A DNA stretch of 64,000 nucleotides from Sphingopyxis sp. PET50 (GCF_025244705.1 NZ_CP104207.1:1736001-1800000); one strand, 5' to 3'; positions 1-10,412 are shown, numbered from the stretch's first letter. Notes: generated from the letters alone by a model not told the origin. A program made the numbers and translations.

Positions 1-897
1 GCCGAGCACGCCCACCGGCGGCGGCGCGGGTGCCGCGCTGTAGAGGCAGGATTCGAGCGCCTCCCTGAGCGCCTTGCCCGATCCGGCGAGCGAAATCTGT
101 TCGCGCCCCATGGTGCCGAAATCGACCGTGATCGACGGCTGGTCCGCGAGAAAACCGATCACCGCGCTGCTGGCCGGACCGATCCAGACATCGTCCGCCG
201 CATTATAGTCCAGCGTCAGTTGCGGCTGCGCGCCATAGGAGTCGCGAAAGGCCACGGCGGTGCGCGTCCCGCGCGCCTTTGCATTGATCATCGCAAAGAA
301 GGTCGCGCGTCCATTTTCCGCGCAGGTCAGCGCGATCGACTTGACGAAGCCGGAGCCGTTGTAGAGCGCCACCTTGCCCGAAGCGGTCGTCGCGCTGCGC
401 CACGGGGTCGCGGAGGCGGCCGCGGTGCCCGGCGACGACGCCGTCGCCAGCGCGGGGGCGAATCGGCGGACGGCGGCCTGCATCTTGGGCGACAGCGCGG
501 CGAAGTCGCAGCGCACGATGGTGTCGTCCATGACATCGAAGCTCGCACGCGACGGCGCGCCGATGCGGAAAATCGCGCGGTCGCCGCCGAGCGATTTCAC
601 CCGGAAATAGCCGAGCCCCCCCGAATCGGGGAACTTCATGTCGGTGAAGCCGTCCTTCAGCGCCGCCGTCTTGACGATCCGCTGCATGTCGCCGTCCGGA
701 CCCAGCGTGCCGCCTTCGCCATAATAATAGATGTTCCCCCAATTGGCGCCGTCAAAGGCATTGCCGCTGGTCGCCGTCGCGCAGCGGTCGGTCGACAGGA
801 TCCAGAAACCCTTGGCGATCGGCATATTGACCTGCGCCGCGGCGGGCACCGCCATCGCCATCATCGCCGCCACGAGCAGCAGTCGCAAAATTCGCAT
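1..897 (-). CDS. Secreted hypothetical protein, C-terminus cut by window edge
   Basis: The reading frame is open from ATG at 897 to the window edge, 299 codons with no stop, so the gene continues beyond the window. The start is preceded by a purine-rich ribosome site (GGAGGGAAGGGG). Residues 1-22 form a clear signal peptide (MRILRLLLVAAMMAMAVPAAAQ, cut after Ala-Ala-Ala), so the product is exported. Residues 23-280 have no motif I recognise; three cysteines near residues 39, 130 and 217 could form disulfides. I cannot assign a function. It lies in the same orientation as prfC, but on the far side of that gene's 3' end. Confidence 0.75.
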   Translation of the reverse strand, partial: MRILRLLLVAAMMAMAVPAAAQVNMPIAKGFWILSTDRCATATSGNAFDGANWGNIYYYGEGGTLGPDGDMQRIVKTAALKDGFTDMKFPDSGGLGYFRVKSLGGDRAIFRIGAPSRASFDVMDDTIVRCDFAALSPKMQAAVRRFAPALATASSPGTAAASATPWRSATTASGKVALYNGSGFVKSIALTCAENGRATFFAMINAKARGTRTAVAFRDSYGAQPQLTLDYNAADDVWIGPASSAVIGFLADQPSITVDFGTMGREQISLAGSGKALREALESCLYSAAPAPPPVGVLG

Positions 898-968
898 GAA
901 CACCCCTTCCCTCCGCAAATCCCGCGCATGTTGGCCGAATTGCGAAAGAGGATCAAGCCGTTAGCAGA

Positions 969-2564
969 TTAACCCGCTGGCGCGAGCACGCGTTCCTTGG
1001 TCGCGGTGAAGCGGATGTCGGGATTGCGCTGGGTGATATAGCCGACTTCCCAGCCGTCCTTCGCCATGAACACCGGCGCGCCATCGCGGTCGGTGGCGCT
1101 CGCGCCGCGATGTTCGGACTGGAAGGCCTTCAGCTTCGCGGGATCGTCCGACGCGATCCAGCGCGCGGTTTCCCATGGCGATTGTTCGAGTTTCGCCTCA
1201 ACCTTGTACTCGGCGTCGAGGCGGCTGATCAGCACTTCCAGTTGCAGCTGGCCGACGACACCGACGATCATGTTCGACCCGATCTCGGGATAGAAGACCT
1301 GGATGATCCCCTCCTCGGCCATATCGTCGAGCGCCTTGCGGAGCTGCTTGGTCTTGGTGGGATCGACGAGCGCGACGCGGCGCAGCAGTTCGGGGGCGAA
1401 ATTGGGCAGGCCGGTGATGGTGATATCGGTGCGTTCGGACAAAGTATCGCCAACGCGCAGCGTGCCATGGTTCGGAATGCCGATGATGTCGCCGGGGAAA
1501 GCCTCCTCGGCCATTTCGCGGTCCTGCGCGAGGAAGAGCATCGGCCGGCTGATCGCAATCGCCTTGCCCGTGCCGCCCTGCATCAGCCGCATCCCGCGCT
1601 CGAATTTGCCCGAGCAGAGCCGCATGAAGGCGATGCGGTCGCGGTGCGCGGGGTTCATGTTCGCCTGCACCTTGAAGACGAAGCCGGTGACGGCATCGTC
1701 GGTCGGCTCGACGGGCGCGGGCTCGGCGGGCTGTGGCTGCGGCCCCGGCGCGTGCGCGGCGAGTGCGGCAAGCAGATCGGTGACGCCGAATTCCTTCAGC
1801 GCCGACCCGAAATAGACCGGCGTCAGATCGCCGTTCCGATAGGCGGCCGCGTCGAAGGGCGCGTAGCAGGCCGACGCGAGTTCGGTTTCTTCCTTCAGGT
1901 GCGCGAGCGCCCCGGCCGACAGTTCGGCGGCCAGCGCGGGATCGTCGAGCCCGGCAACCTCGACGCGGTGCCCCTCATACATGCGCGACGCATCGCCGCC
2001 CGGCTTCATGATCGCGGGGTCGACGAGATCGTAGATGCCCTCGAAGGTCCCGCCCATGCCCGCGGGCCAGTTCATCGGGCAGACATCGAGCGCCAGCCGG
2101 TCGGCGACCTCGTCGAGCAGTTCGAAGGGCGGCAGGCCCTCGCGGTCGACCTTGTTGACGAAGGTGATGATCGGCACCGAGCGCAAACGGCACACCTCGA
2201 ACAGCTTCAGCGTCTGCGGCTCGATGCCCTTGGCGGCGTCGATCACCATCACCGCGCTGTCGACCGCGGTCAGCGTGCGATAGGTATCCTCGGAGAAATC
2301 CTCGTGCCCCGGCGTGTCGAGCAGGTTGAAGATCAGCCCTTCATGTTCGAAGGTCATCACCGACGAAGTCACCGAAATCCCGCGCTGCTGCTCGATCTTC
2401 ATCCAGTCGGAGCGCGCGCGCCGCGCGGCCCCGCGCGCCTTGACCTCGCCCGCGATATGGATCGCGCCGTCGGCAACGAGCAATTTCTCGGTCAGCGTCG
2501 TCTTGCCCGCGTCGGGGTGCGAGATGATGGCGAAGGTGCGGCGTTCGGGATGCGGAGCGATCAT
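969..2564 (-). CDS. prfC: Peptide chain release factor 3 (RF3)
   Basis: This 531-residue translational GTPase recycles RF1 and RF2 from the ribosome after peptide release. The G1 motif SHPDAGKTT is at about residues 15-23, the switch region contains QQRGISVTSS, G3 is DTPGHED near residue 82 and G4 is NKVD near residue 136. The order is GTPase domain, EF-Tu-like domain 2, then the RF3 C-terminal domain. Length and motifs match family RF3 rather than EF-G, which is longer. It starts at MIAPHPERR and is transcribed alone, divergently from the Cys-rich gene at 2676. Confidence 0.97.
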   Translation of the reverse strand: MIAPHPERRTFAIISHPDAGKTTLTEKLLVADGAIHIAGEVKARGAARRARSDWMKIEQQRGISVTSSVMTFEHEGLIFNLLDTPGHEDFSEDTYRTLTAVDSAVMVIDAAKGIEPQTLKLFEVCRLRSVPIITFVNKVDREGLPPFELLDEVADRLALDVCPMNWPAGMGGTFEGIYDLVDPAIMKPGGDASRMYEGHRVEVAGLDDPALAAELSAGALAHLKEETELASACYAPFDAAAYRNGDLTPVYFGSALKEFGVTDLLAALAAHAPGPQPQPAEPAPVEPTDDAVTGFVFKVQANMNPAHRDRIAFMRLCSGKFERGMRLMQGGTGKAIAISRPMLFLAQDREMAEEAFPGDIIGIPNHGTLRVGDTLSERTDITITGLPNFAPELLRRVALVDPTKTKQLRKALDDMAEEGIIQVFYPEIGSNMIVGVVGQLQLEVLISRLDAEYKVEAKLEQSPWETARWIASDDPAKLKAFQSEHRGASATDRDGAPVFMAKDGWEVGYITQRNPDIRFTATKERVLAPAG

Positions 2565-2675
2565 CGCGCGCGCCTAGCAGCGGCGCGGCGGCGTGGGAAG
2601 GGGCTCGGCTTTGGCGATTGCCCGCAGCGGCCATCTCTGTCATCTTCGCAAGCCGGAGAGAGATGGAGGCGCCGC

Positions 2676-3239
2676 ATGTCCCTGTTCCCCAGGATTCAAA
2701 GCCCCTGCCCCTACAAGGGCAAGCTCAGCGACATCATGGACGGCGATGTCTGCCGCCTCTGCCATCGCGAGGTGCATGACATCAGCGACATGCCGGTGGC
2801 GGAACGCCGGGCGCTGGTCGCGGGATGCAGCGGCGAAATCTGCGTCAGCTACAAGGTGTCGGCCAGGTCGGCACTCGCCGCGATGGCGCTGGGCGCGAGC
2901 ATGGCGACCCCGGCCCATGCCCAGATCGACGAGGTGCTCGCGGTCGACAGCGAGCCCGCCGACGGCTCCTATTGCCTGGAGGATCAATATATCATCGTCG
3001 GCGGCCTGAAGAAGCCGGGCGAGGTCGAGTGGCTGACCGCCGACCTCGACAACAAGCTGCCTGATATGCCCGTCATCTATGACGAGGAGCCCGCCGCGAC
3101 CGCTCCCGAAGACAAAGCGCAACAGGCTTCGATGCCGCGGGGCGACGGGGATCGCGATCCGCCGCCGCTGGTCAGGGATCGGCTAGGCCGCTTCCTGACC
3201 TCGGCAATGCCGCGCCAGTCCAGCAGCGCGGCGACCTGA
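2676..3239 (+). CDS. Cys-rich N-terminus plus internal signal-like segment, hypothetical protein
   Basis: The 187-residue product starts at MSLFPRIQS behind a GGAGG site. The first 55 residues hold a Cys/His cluster (CPYKG, CRLCHREVHD, then two Cys in GCSGEICVSY) that could bind zinc or another metal. It is followed by a hydrophobic stretch (ALAAMALGASMATPAHAQ, about residues 65-85) that looks like a signal peptide with an Ala-His-Ala cleavage site, then an acidic, low-complexity tail. I recognise it as a conserved hypothetical seen in sphingomonads but know no function. The last 163 bp overlap the convergent transglutaminase-like gene. Confidence 0.75.
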   Translation: MSLFPRIQSPCPYKGKLSDIMDGDVCRLCHREVHDISDMPVAERRALVAGCSGEICVSYKVSARSALAAMALGASMATPAHAQIDEVLAVDSEPADGSYCLEDQYIIVGGLKKPGEVEWLTADLDNKLPDMPVIYDEEPAATAPEDKAQQASMPRGDGDRDPPPLVRDRLGRFLTSAMPRQSSSAAT

Positions 3240-4643
3240 TTGGCCTCGACCATCGCTTCGGGTTCGCCGTCGCCGAGGCTGAGCGCGATATGCGTCGCAT
3301 CGAAGCCGTTCAGCGAGATATCATAGCTTTTCCAATGCCCGTCGGCGAAGGCGATCACCCAGCTGTGCGGCATGAAGGCATTGCTCGCGCCGTGATAGCG
3401 TCCGGGCGAAAAGACGAGGCCGTGCACGACGCGGACCGGGATGCCCGCGGCGCGGCCCAGTGCCGCGAGCACCAGCGCGTCCTCGGTGCAGTCGCCGGCG
3501 CGGCGCCGCCACGCGGTGCGGGCCGAGACATAACCGTCGAAGTCGATACGCGGCAGGCGCGCCCGCGCCGCGGCGGCGAGCCGCGCCATCACCGCATCGT
3601 CGCTTTTCATGCCGCGCCGCGCCTGCGCCGCCTTGTCCCTGAAGGCGGCATCGTCGCTCTGTATCCACTGGCTCGGTCGCGTCCAGCGCCGGCGCTCGTC
3701 GTCGGTCGGTACCGGCACCGATCCACAGCCGGCGCAGATATCGACCTGCCAGCCGCCGCCCTCGCGCCGCACGCGCTGTTCGCCGGTTTCGGGCAGATGA
3801 ATCGCGACGTCTGCCGGAAGGCCGAAGGCATATCGCATCTGCCCGAGCGCGGCGCGCTGCGTCATATGGACACCCGGCCGATATTGTTCGTGCGCGACGA
3901 TGCGGCCGCGCGAGAGCAGATCCTCTTTCGTCAGCAGGCCATCGTCGCGCCGCCACGACCGCGCGCTGCCGAGGAGCGGCTGGCGCGCCGCGACCAGCCT
4001 GCCTTCGGCATAATCGAGCCAGCGAACCGATTGCAGCCGCCCGCCGCGCGACAGCGTCAGGACAAAGCCGTGGTCGGCACCCGTCCGTTTCGCGAGGGCG
4101 AGTTGTACCGGGCGGAATCGCAGCAATACGGGATCGAATTCGGCAATCGACCAGCTCCGCTCCGCCACCGGCTCGGTCAGAAACGGGGTCAGCGCCTCGG
4201 GATCGCCGATCGGCAACGCGGGCAAGGCGGCGCTGACCGCATGTCGCTCCCCCTCGCCCGCCGCCTGCCCTTTCAGCATCGCGCCCGATCGTTCCAGGTC
4301 GACGCTAAGCAGCGCGGCCGTTGGCGCTCCGCCGCCACTGCCAGCGGATCGGCGCGCCGTCGGCATCGGTCGCGATTCGCAAGGTTTCGCTCAACTCGGT
4401 CGGACCATGTCCCGAAACCATGTAGGCGGACTCGCTCCGGCGGACGCTCTCCAGGCCGCCGCCCGCGATCGTCGAGGTCTGCTCGCTTTGGCGGCCGATC
4501 AACTGCTCGCTGTCGGCGCGCAGGGCGATCGTCACCTCCTCGCGCGGCGCCGGGGGCGCCTCGCCCCGGGCAACCGCCCCGAGGCCGCCAAGCGCCGCAA
4601 CGCCGAGGGCCAGCCGCCCCGCCATCGCCGCCCCGGCCCTCAT
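3077..4643 (-). pseudogene. Exported transglutaminase-like protein, frameshifted
   Basis: The repaired product is 521 residues: a signal peptide (MAGRLALGVAALGGLGAVARGE), a DUF3857-like beta-rich N-terminal region, then a transglutaminase-like core with the catalytic Cys in RRRAGDCTEDALV, a His in the FMPHSWV segment and an Asp in YDIS. Such proteins are envelope-associated papain-fold enzymes of unknown substrate. The N-terminal frame reaches TAG at about 4305, while the rest lies in the +1 frame; removing one base near 4318 joins them and makes the length divisible by three. Its 3' end overlaps the gene at 2676-3239, so the last 50 residues may not be conserved. Start at 4643; 4625 is also possible. 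Confidence 0.7.
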
Positions 4644-4771
4644 CGGTCGTTTGTCATCGCGCAGATCGGCTCCGTCTCCGCATCCTAGGTCGCGGCGGCG
4701 GCCATGCGTGTCAAAGGAAATATAACCGAAGCGGCTGGATTCGCGCGGCGAAGGCGCGCAGACTGCCGGCC

Positions 4772-5435
4772 ATGCGCATTTTCCCGACCGCGCGGCGCTC
4801 TCGCCGCCCTTCTGACCCCCGCTGTCGTCGCACAGGCCCCCGCTCTCAACGGCGAATATCGGCTCGCCGAAGGTCCCGACGTCGGCGGCGGGCTGGTCGT
4901 CGCGCCCGACGGACGATTTCTTTACGTGCTCTATGCCGGGGCGCTTGACGAGCGCGCCGAGGGGCGCTGGGAACGGCAGGGCGAGGCGGTCTGCCTGTTC
5001 ACCGAGCCGAAGCCCGTGCCGCCCGCTTTCGAGAAGATCGCGCCGGTCGATGTCGAGGGCGCGCGGCCGACGATCCTCGTCACCTGGCCGAGCGGCGAAG
5101 GCGTCGGGGGGGTCACCTTCATCATCGGGTTCGACCGCGGCGATCCGATCGAGAATTATACGCAATATGACGGCTGGACGATGCCCGAAGGCGACCGCCG
5201 CACGCCGCGCTGGGTCGAGGTGCGCGAGCCGATCTACGATATTGCTGCGCCGCGGTACGAACTGGGTGCCGAGGATGGCGGGCGGCTGCATCTGCGGCTC
5301 GTCCCGAACGATATCGGCGTGGTCGATTTCAATGGCGCCTGCGTCGAGGCGAGGGAGGACGGCGCCGTGGTCCTGCGGCGCAAGGAAGGCGAAATGCGAT
5401 TCGTGCGGTCCGAGACGGAGGCGGGCGACGAATGA
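4772..5435 (+). pseudogene. Small secreted hypothetical protein, frameshifted in the signal peptide
   Basis: The frame starting at ATG 4772 needs one base removed at about 4793 (GCGCGGC to GCGGGC). It then reads a perfect signal peptide (MRIFPTAGALAALLTPAVVAQA) followed by about 200 residues ending ETEAGDE. The repaired length is 220 residues. The mature part is rich in Gly, Glu and aromatic residues, with no family that I recognise. Without the repair the body of the protein is open but has no signal sequence, which argues that the extra base is either an error or a recent mutation. It is divergent from the transglutaminase-like gene. Confidence 0.6.
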
Positions 5436-5570
5436 CGGAAATGCGGGGCCGTCCCCCCAAGCTGCCTCCTCTGTCCGGATGCCCCCAAAGAAGATGCGAT
5501 TATATCCTTTGCAAACACAAGCGGCCTGTCGGGATCGGGGTGGGGAGCGGACGTTCCGCCATAATCCGTT

Positions 5571-5650
5571 CCCCGGCGAAGGCCGGGGTCCAGAGCGTAA
5601 CAACGCAACAGCCGGCGTTCTACTGCCCTGGACCCCGGCCTTCGCCGGGG
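5571..5650. repeat. Intergenic inverted repeat
   Basis: Two 23-base arms at 5571-5593 and 5628-5650 are exact reverse complements, built on CCCCGGCGAAGGCCGGGG followed by TCCAG, and are separated by about 34 bases. Elements of this type are scattered between genes in many sphingomonad genomes. It lies between the 3' ends of a convergent gene pair, where the remaining bases (5436-5793) show no gene. Confidence 0.8.
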
Positions 5651-5724
5651 ATCAGGTCGGGTATGTCCGCAACCGCCCGAAAGCGTCCATTCCGTCCCGC
5701 GTTCGCAAAAGACATCATCGCCAA

Positions 5725-5760
5725 AGAAAATGCCGCCGCGTTTAGGGGCGCGGCGGCATC
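5725..5760 (-). terminator. Rho-independent terminator of the ydbH-ynbE-ydbL operon
   Basis: An 11-bp perfect stem (ATGCCGCCGCG at 5730-5740 with CGCGGCGGCAT at 5749-5759) is followed on the minus strand by TTTTCTTTGG. It sits about 35 bases beyond the ydbL stop codon. Confidence 0.75.
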
Positions 5761-5793
5761 TGGCGCCCGCGGGCGCCCTTTGGTTCCGTCAAA

Positions 5794-6198
5794 TCAGGGG
5801 CAGCGCAGATCGCGCACCGGGGCGCTGGCGTCGCGCGTCTTCCAGCTGCCGTCGGGCGCCTTGTATTTCTCGCCCGGCTTGGTCTTGGCGATCAGGTTGC
5901 AGCCGGTGACGAAGGCGAATTGTTCGACCGTGCTGCCCGCCGGGGCGCCCTTGGTATAGGCATCCTTGCGCTTGATATTGATGTCGTCGACGATCGCGCG
6001 CACCGCGGGCGTCGGGGTCGAGGCATAGCCGAGATAGCCGTCGGGCTGCTCGCCGACCTGCCCCGCCGCGCGGGCGGCCTCATAGGCGGGATCGCGCTGC
6101 GCCATCGCCGAGGGCACCAGCAGCGCGACCGCGGCGGTCGCGGCCACGGCGGCCATCGCAATTCCGGTCGGTTTCCACATCTTCATCATCATTTTCAT
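5794..6198 (-). CDS. ydbL: YdbL family protein (DUF1318)
   Basis: The 134-residue exported protein has a signal peptide ending SAMAQ and the DUF1318/YdbL body, including VRAIVDDINIKRKDAYTKGA (about residues 67-86) and one cysteine near residue 101. In enterobacteria YdbL is the periplasmic partner of the YdbH-YnbE bridge that carries phospholipids from inner to outer membrane. Here it is the last gene of ydbH-ynbE-ydbL, 6 bp after ynbE, ahead of a strong terminator. The N-terminus has a Met-rich run (MKMMMKMW), so the exact start is uncertain by a few codons. Confidence 0.88.
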   Translation of the reverse strand: MKMMMKMWKPTGIAMAAVAATAAVALLVPSAMAQRDPAYEAARAAGQVGEQPDGYLGYASTPTPAVRAIVDDINIKRKDAYTKGAPAGSTVEQFAFVTGCNLIAKTKPGEKYKAPDGSWKTRDASAPVRDLRCP

Positions 6199-6204
6199 TC
6201 CCTG

Positions 6205-6420
6205 TCAGAATATCGAGCTATTCTGTTCGATCAGCTTCTTGGCATCGCCATCAAGCCGGTACACGATTTCCTGCTTGATGTTGATATTGAGGTTGATCTC
6301 GATCGGTTTGTCCGGCGTTTCGATCTGCACGCAGCCCGTCAGGGCCGCCGCGCCGATCGTCATCGCAAGACCGCGACCGATCACGGCCCGCCTCCTCGCT
6401 TCATGTCTTGTCGTCTTCAT
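6205..6420 (-). CDS. ynbE: YnbE family outer-membrane lipoprotein
   Basis: The 71-residue product has a signal sequence with a lipobox (AALTGC, Cys near residue 30) and then the short YnbE body with PIEINLNINIKQEIVYRLD. In E. coli YnbE is the outer-membrane lipoprotein that polymerises onto the C-terminus of YdbH to complete an intermembrane lipid bridge. It overlaps the ydbH stop codon by 4 bp, which points to translational coupling, and is followed at 6 bp by ydbL. Confidence 0.88.
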   Translation of the reverse strand: MKTTRHEARRRAVIGRGLAMTIGAAALTGCVQIETPDKPIEINLNINIKQEIVYRLDGDAKKLIEQNSSIF

Positions 6421-9400
6421 TGCACGGGCTCGCTTGCTGAAGGCTGAACGATGGTATTTGCCGCCGCGGCTTCGGCGTCCTGCTGCGCCTGCATCAGCGC
6501 GGGCAGATTCTGTTCGATATAGACGGTGGGATCATAAAAGCCCTTGGCCGATGTGATCAACTGGCGGAACGGCGCCTGGATCTTGATGTTGAAGACGAAG
6601 GGGAGTTTCGCGACCTGGCGCGTGATGAAATTCTGCGTCGCGCCCTCGCCCTGACCGATGCCGCCGAAGCGGATGTCGGTGACCATCTCGCCGTCGAGGT
6701 CGCCGTTGAGGACGATCGTCAGGTCGTCATATTTGAGGCTGCGCAGCGCACCGAAGGCGAAATTGGCCATGGCGCCGAGGTCGTGGTTGGTGAGTTCGCC
6801 GACGTAGGCGAGCGTGCCGCCGCCGTCGCGCGCATCGATGCGGCCGCCGACGATGCGGCCGCCGAGGCCGTCGAACTCGACCGGCAGGGTACCGTCGAAC
6901 TTGCCGCTGGCGTTGATATTCTCGAAGCCGAAATTCTGCAGGAACACCGCGGCATCGACCCCGACGAGGTCGAAGGTCGAGCTGGCGCGGCTGGTCGGCA
7001 TTGAAGTCGAGCGTCGTCGGGTGGAGCTCGAGCTTGCCGCCCGCGAAGGGCCAGCTGCCGCCCTGGATACGCACGCGGTTGTCGCCGAGCAGCTGATATT
7101 CGATCTCGCCGTCGAGCACCGGAATGCCGGGGTTGACCTCGGCGAGGCTGACCTTCTGGCCCGGCGCCGAGCGCAGCCCGATCAGGTCATCGAAGGTCAG
7201 CGTCGTCGTCGCTCCCGCGACGGGGCCGAAGGCGGCCGCCAGATCGGTGTTCGCGGTCGCAAAGGTGCCGCGGCTCGTCACCCCGTCGGGCGACCAGTCG
7301 ATGCGCCCGTCGCCGACCACCGAACCCCGCACATTGGCGATCACGCCGAGCGCGAGGCGGGTCAACTGGTCGGGCTGGAACGTCTCGCCGAAGCGGAGTT
7401 CGGGGACCTTGAGGTCGGCGTGGCCGGTCCCGCTGCCGAGGTCGTGCGCGATCGCCGTGTCGAGGACATGCGTACCGCTTCGCCGTTCGCCAAAGGCCGC
7501 CGTCGCCTCGATCCGGCCATCGACAAGGCGCAGCGACGCATTGGTGCTGACCAGCGGGAAGAAGCGCGCTTCAGGCTCGGCGTCGGTCAACAGCAGCGAC
7601 CCGTCGAGCGCCAGCACACCGGATGCAAAGGTCCAGCGCCCGTCGATCCCGCTCATCTCCAGCGGCACCGCGCCGATCTTGCCCGCCGCGTCGGCCAGTT
7701 GGCCCGCAAAGCCCCTGGGCGCCGGGGCACCGGTGATCCGATCGGCGCTGAACCGCGTGATGCTCTCGCTCTGCCCCAGCCGCACATCGGCGCGCGCCAG
7801 CGACCAGCGCATCGTTGCAAGGTCGATATCCCCGGCGCCCGAAGCGAAGGCGAAGGGGGAGGAACCGCTCGTGCCGCGAAGCGCGATGCCGGGAATGCGG
7901 ATCTGCCCGCTGAGGCCTCCCGGCCCCGCGGCGAGCAGCGGCTGTCCGGCGCGGCTGCACAGGTCGATCGCCGGCCCGGCCAGCCGGAAGCCGCCAACCT
8001 CGATCCGCTGGGCCGCGACGCGGCGGCATCCGCCGTCGAGCGCCAGCGCCCCGGTCGGCGCCAGCGCACCACTCACCGGCACGCGCAACCGCTCGACGCG
8101 CCCGCCCGCGAGCGGCCCCGTCAGCTCGGCGACGGTGTCGAAGCGCAGCGGTCCGCCGAGCCGCGCCCGAAAAGCGCACCGGCTGCAGCGCCAGTTGCGA
8201 CCCTTCGGCGGCATAGGGTTCGATCCGCGCAAGGCCGGTCAGCGCCCCGTCGGCGCGGCGCTCGATATCGAGCGTGGCTTCGGGCAACCCGCCGCCACCG
8301 AACGCCCATCGCCCCTGAATCACGACGCCGGGCCGGGCCGCGCCGAAGGCGTAACCGATGCGGCTCCCGCCGGTCCCCGACAGCCGCGCGCCGCTCTCGC
8401 TGACCAGATCGGGAGCAATCAGGTCGATCCGCGCCGCCTGCCCCTCGCCCGCCAGCGCGAAGCCGGTCTTGCCAGATATGTCGCCTAGCATCCGCGCGAC
8501 GGCGCCGGTCGCCCTGGCCGCCAGGGGACCGATAGGACTGCCGTCCAGCCCCTTCGCGCTCGCCGCGATCCGTTGCCTCAACCCGGCGCTCGCCGCGGCG
8601 CCCGCGAAGCTGAGCGTCCCCGTCAGAGCGGGCGCCGCCGTCCCGACCGCACCCGTGGCATCGAGATCGACGCGGTTTGCCGCGAAATCCGGGCCGGCGA
8701 GCCGCACCGCTTCGCCATCGAAAGTCAGCGCGGTCTTGCCGGCATCGCCCTTGAACCCCGCGAGCAACGCCACCCGCCCGGCGCGCACCGGCCCCACCGC
8801 CAGCGACGCCAGCACCGCGTCGGCCTTGCCATCCCAGTTCGTCAGTTGCTCCCCCAGCGTCACGTCGAGCGCGACTTGCGGCGAGGCGGCGACCACGCCC
8901 GCGTCGGCACAACGCAATTCCTTCCCCCGCAGCGCGCCCTGCAACCGCGGCTTCAGGTTCCGCACCGTCACGGGCCCATAAAAGCTGATCGCGTGCCCCG
9001 CACATCCGGCTGCGGTCAGGGTAAGCGCCACCATCGCCAGCGTTCCGGAAAAATTGCGCTGCAAATGCCCGCGTCCGTTCAGCGCCGCGCCGATATTGCC
9101 CCATGGCGTCTCGACCCGCGCCCGCGCGTCGGTCAGCACCGCCGACAGGTCGGGCAAGGCGAAGGGATCGGTGCTTGCCGGATCGCGGAACTTGTCGAGC
9201 GCGCCGAGCGACAGCCGGCCGTCGACGAACCGCCCATGGAGCCGCACGCCGTCGGCGCTGACCGACGATATATAGGGGCCGCGCAATCCGTAACCGAGCG
9301 AGATCTCGACCACGCGCGCCGTGAGGTCGGGCCGCTTCGGATCGCCGATGACGACGTTCGATATCCGCTCGGTCCGGAACCCGATGCTTTCGATCGTGTA

Positions 9401-9574
9401 GCTTGCGGGAACGCCGTAGGATTCAAGCTGCTCGCGCACGAATTTGTCCGCGATCGGCTCACGCGCCAGCCACAGCACGCCGACAAGCACGATCAGCGCA
9501 CCGCCCGTCAGCCAGCGTTTCTTGATGCGGCGGCGGCGCTTGACCGGCGTTTCGGAGTCGGCGGGGTCGGTCAT
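6417..9574 (-). pseudogene. ydbH: YdbH family intermembrane phospholipid transport protein, two frameshifts
   Basis: YdbH is an inner-membrane-anchored AsmA-like bridge protein that works with YnbE and YdbL in phospholipid transport. Three overlapping frames cover it: 9574 to about 8160, about 8160 to 6985, and 6985 to 6417. Each junction is a +1 shift. Removing one base at each gives 1051 codons with no stop. The N-terminus has a basic stretch then a single membrane anchor (residues 23-38, GGALIVLVGVLWLAR). The C-terminus carries the usual LTFDLVGVDAAVFLQ and KFDGTLPVEFDG repeats. The neighbouring ynbE and ydbL support the assignment. As written the protein would stop early. Confidence 0.8.
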
Positions 9575-9731
9575 GGCGCTTGTGTTCGATCCTCGTGCGC
9601 CCCGGCGGGTCCGCCCTTTGCCGTCAGATAACGCCGAAATGGCGCAATTGGCTGCAAAAGACAGAAGGTTGCCATAGACGCCAAACCTTATGGCCGTTGA
9701 GTGCGCCTCACAAGCTGCTATTCCCCGGCCG

Positions 9732-10412
9732 ATGGGGGATGAACCGGATCATAAGGGCCATCGCGCCCGGCTGCGCGCGCGGCTGCTCGACAGCGGCGGC
9801 GACGCGCTCGCCGATTACGAGCTGGTCGAATATCTGCTCGCGCTCGCGATCCCGCGCCGCGACACCAAGCCGCTCGCCAAGGCGCTGCTGCGCGAATTCG
9901 GCTCGCTGGCGAAGCTGATCGGCGCCGAGCCGGAGGCCTTGCGCCGCATCGACGGCCTCGGCGACGGGGCTATTGCGGCGCTCAAGATCGTGCAGGCGGC
10001 CAATCTGCGGATGCTGAAGGGCGAAATCGCCGGCCGGTCCCTGCTGTCGAGTTGGGACGCATTGCTCGACTATCTGCGCGCCGACATGGGAGCGCTCGAC
10101 ATCGAGCGCGTCCGCGTCCTCTATCTCAACAGCCGCAACATGCTGCTGCGCGACGAAATCGCCAGCGAGGGGTCGGTCGACCAGTCGGCGATCTACGCTC
10201 GCGAGGTCATCAAGCGCGCGCTCGAACTCGGTGCCGCTGCGATTATCCTCGTCCACAACCACCCCAGCGGTATCCCCGAACCCAGCCGTCAGGACATCGC
10301 GATCACGCGCGAGATCGCCGCCGCGGCGGCCAAGCTGGGCATCCAGCTCCACGACCATATCATCGTCGGCGACGGCGATTATCGCAGTATGCGCGGGATG
10401 GGGCTGATTTAA
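9732..10412 (+). CDS. radC: RadC family JAB-domain protein
   Basis: The 226-residue product begins MGDEPDHKGHRARLRARLL, the usual RadC start. An HhH-like N-terminal helix bundle (residues 10-85, with DGLGDGAIAAL) precedes a JAB/MPN domain with the metal site HNHPSG and downstream SxxD-type residues (DHIIVGDG). RadC was named from a DNA-repair phenotype that was later reassigned; its biochemical role is not settled. An in-frame ATG at 9690 would add 14 residues, but neither start has a convincing ribosome site. Confidence 0.9.
   Translation: MGDEPDHKGHRARLRARLLDSGGDALADYELVEYLLALAIPRRDTKPLAKALLREFGSLAKLIGAEPEALRRIDGLGDGAIAALKIVQAANLRMLKGEIAGRSLLSSWDALLDYLRADMGALDIERVRVLYLNSRNMLLRDEIASEGSVDQSAIYAREVIKRALELGAAAIILVHNHPSGIPEPSRQDIAITREIAAAAAKLGIQLHDHIIVGDGDYRSMRGMGLI

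Noticed and set aside
1110-3239. Very long plus-strand frame running opposite prfC
   Set aside because: The first 1.5 kb is the mirror of prfC codons in GC-rich DNA. Only the last 187 codons, after the ATG at 2676 with its ribosome site, look real.
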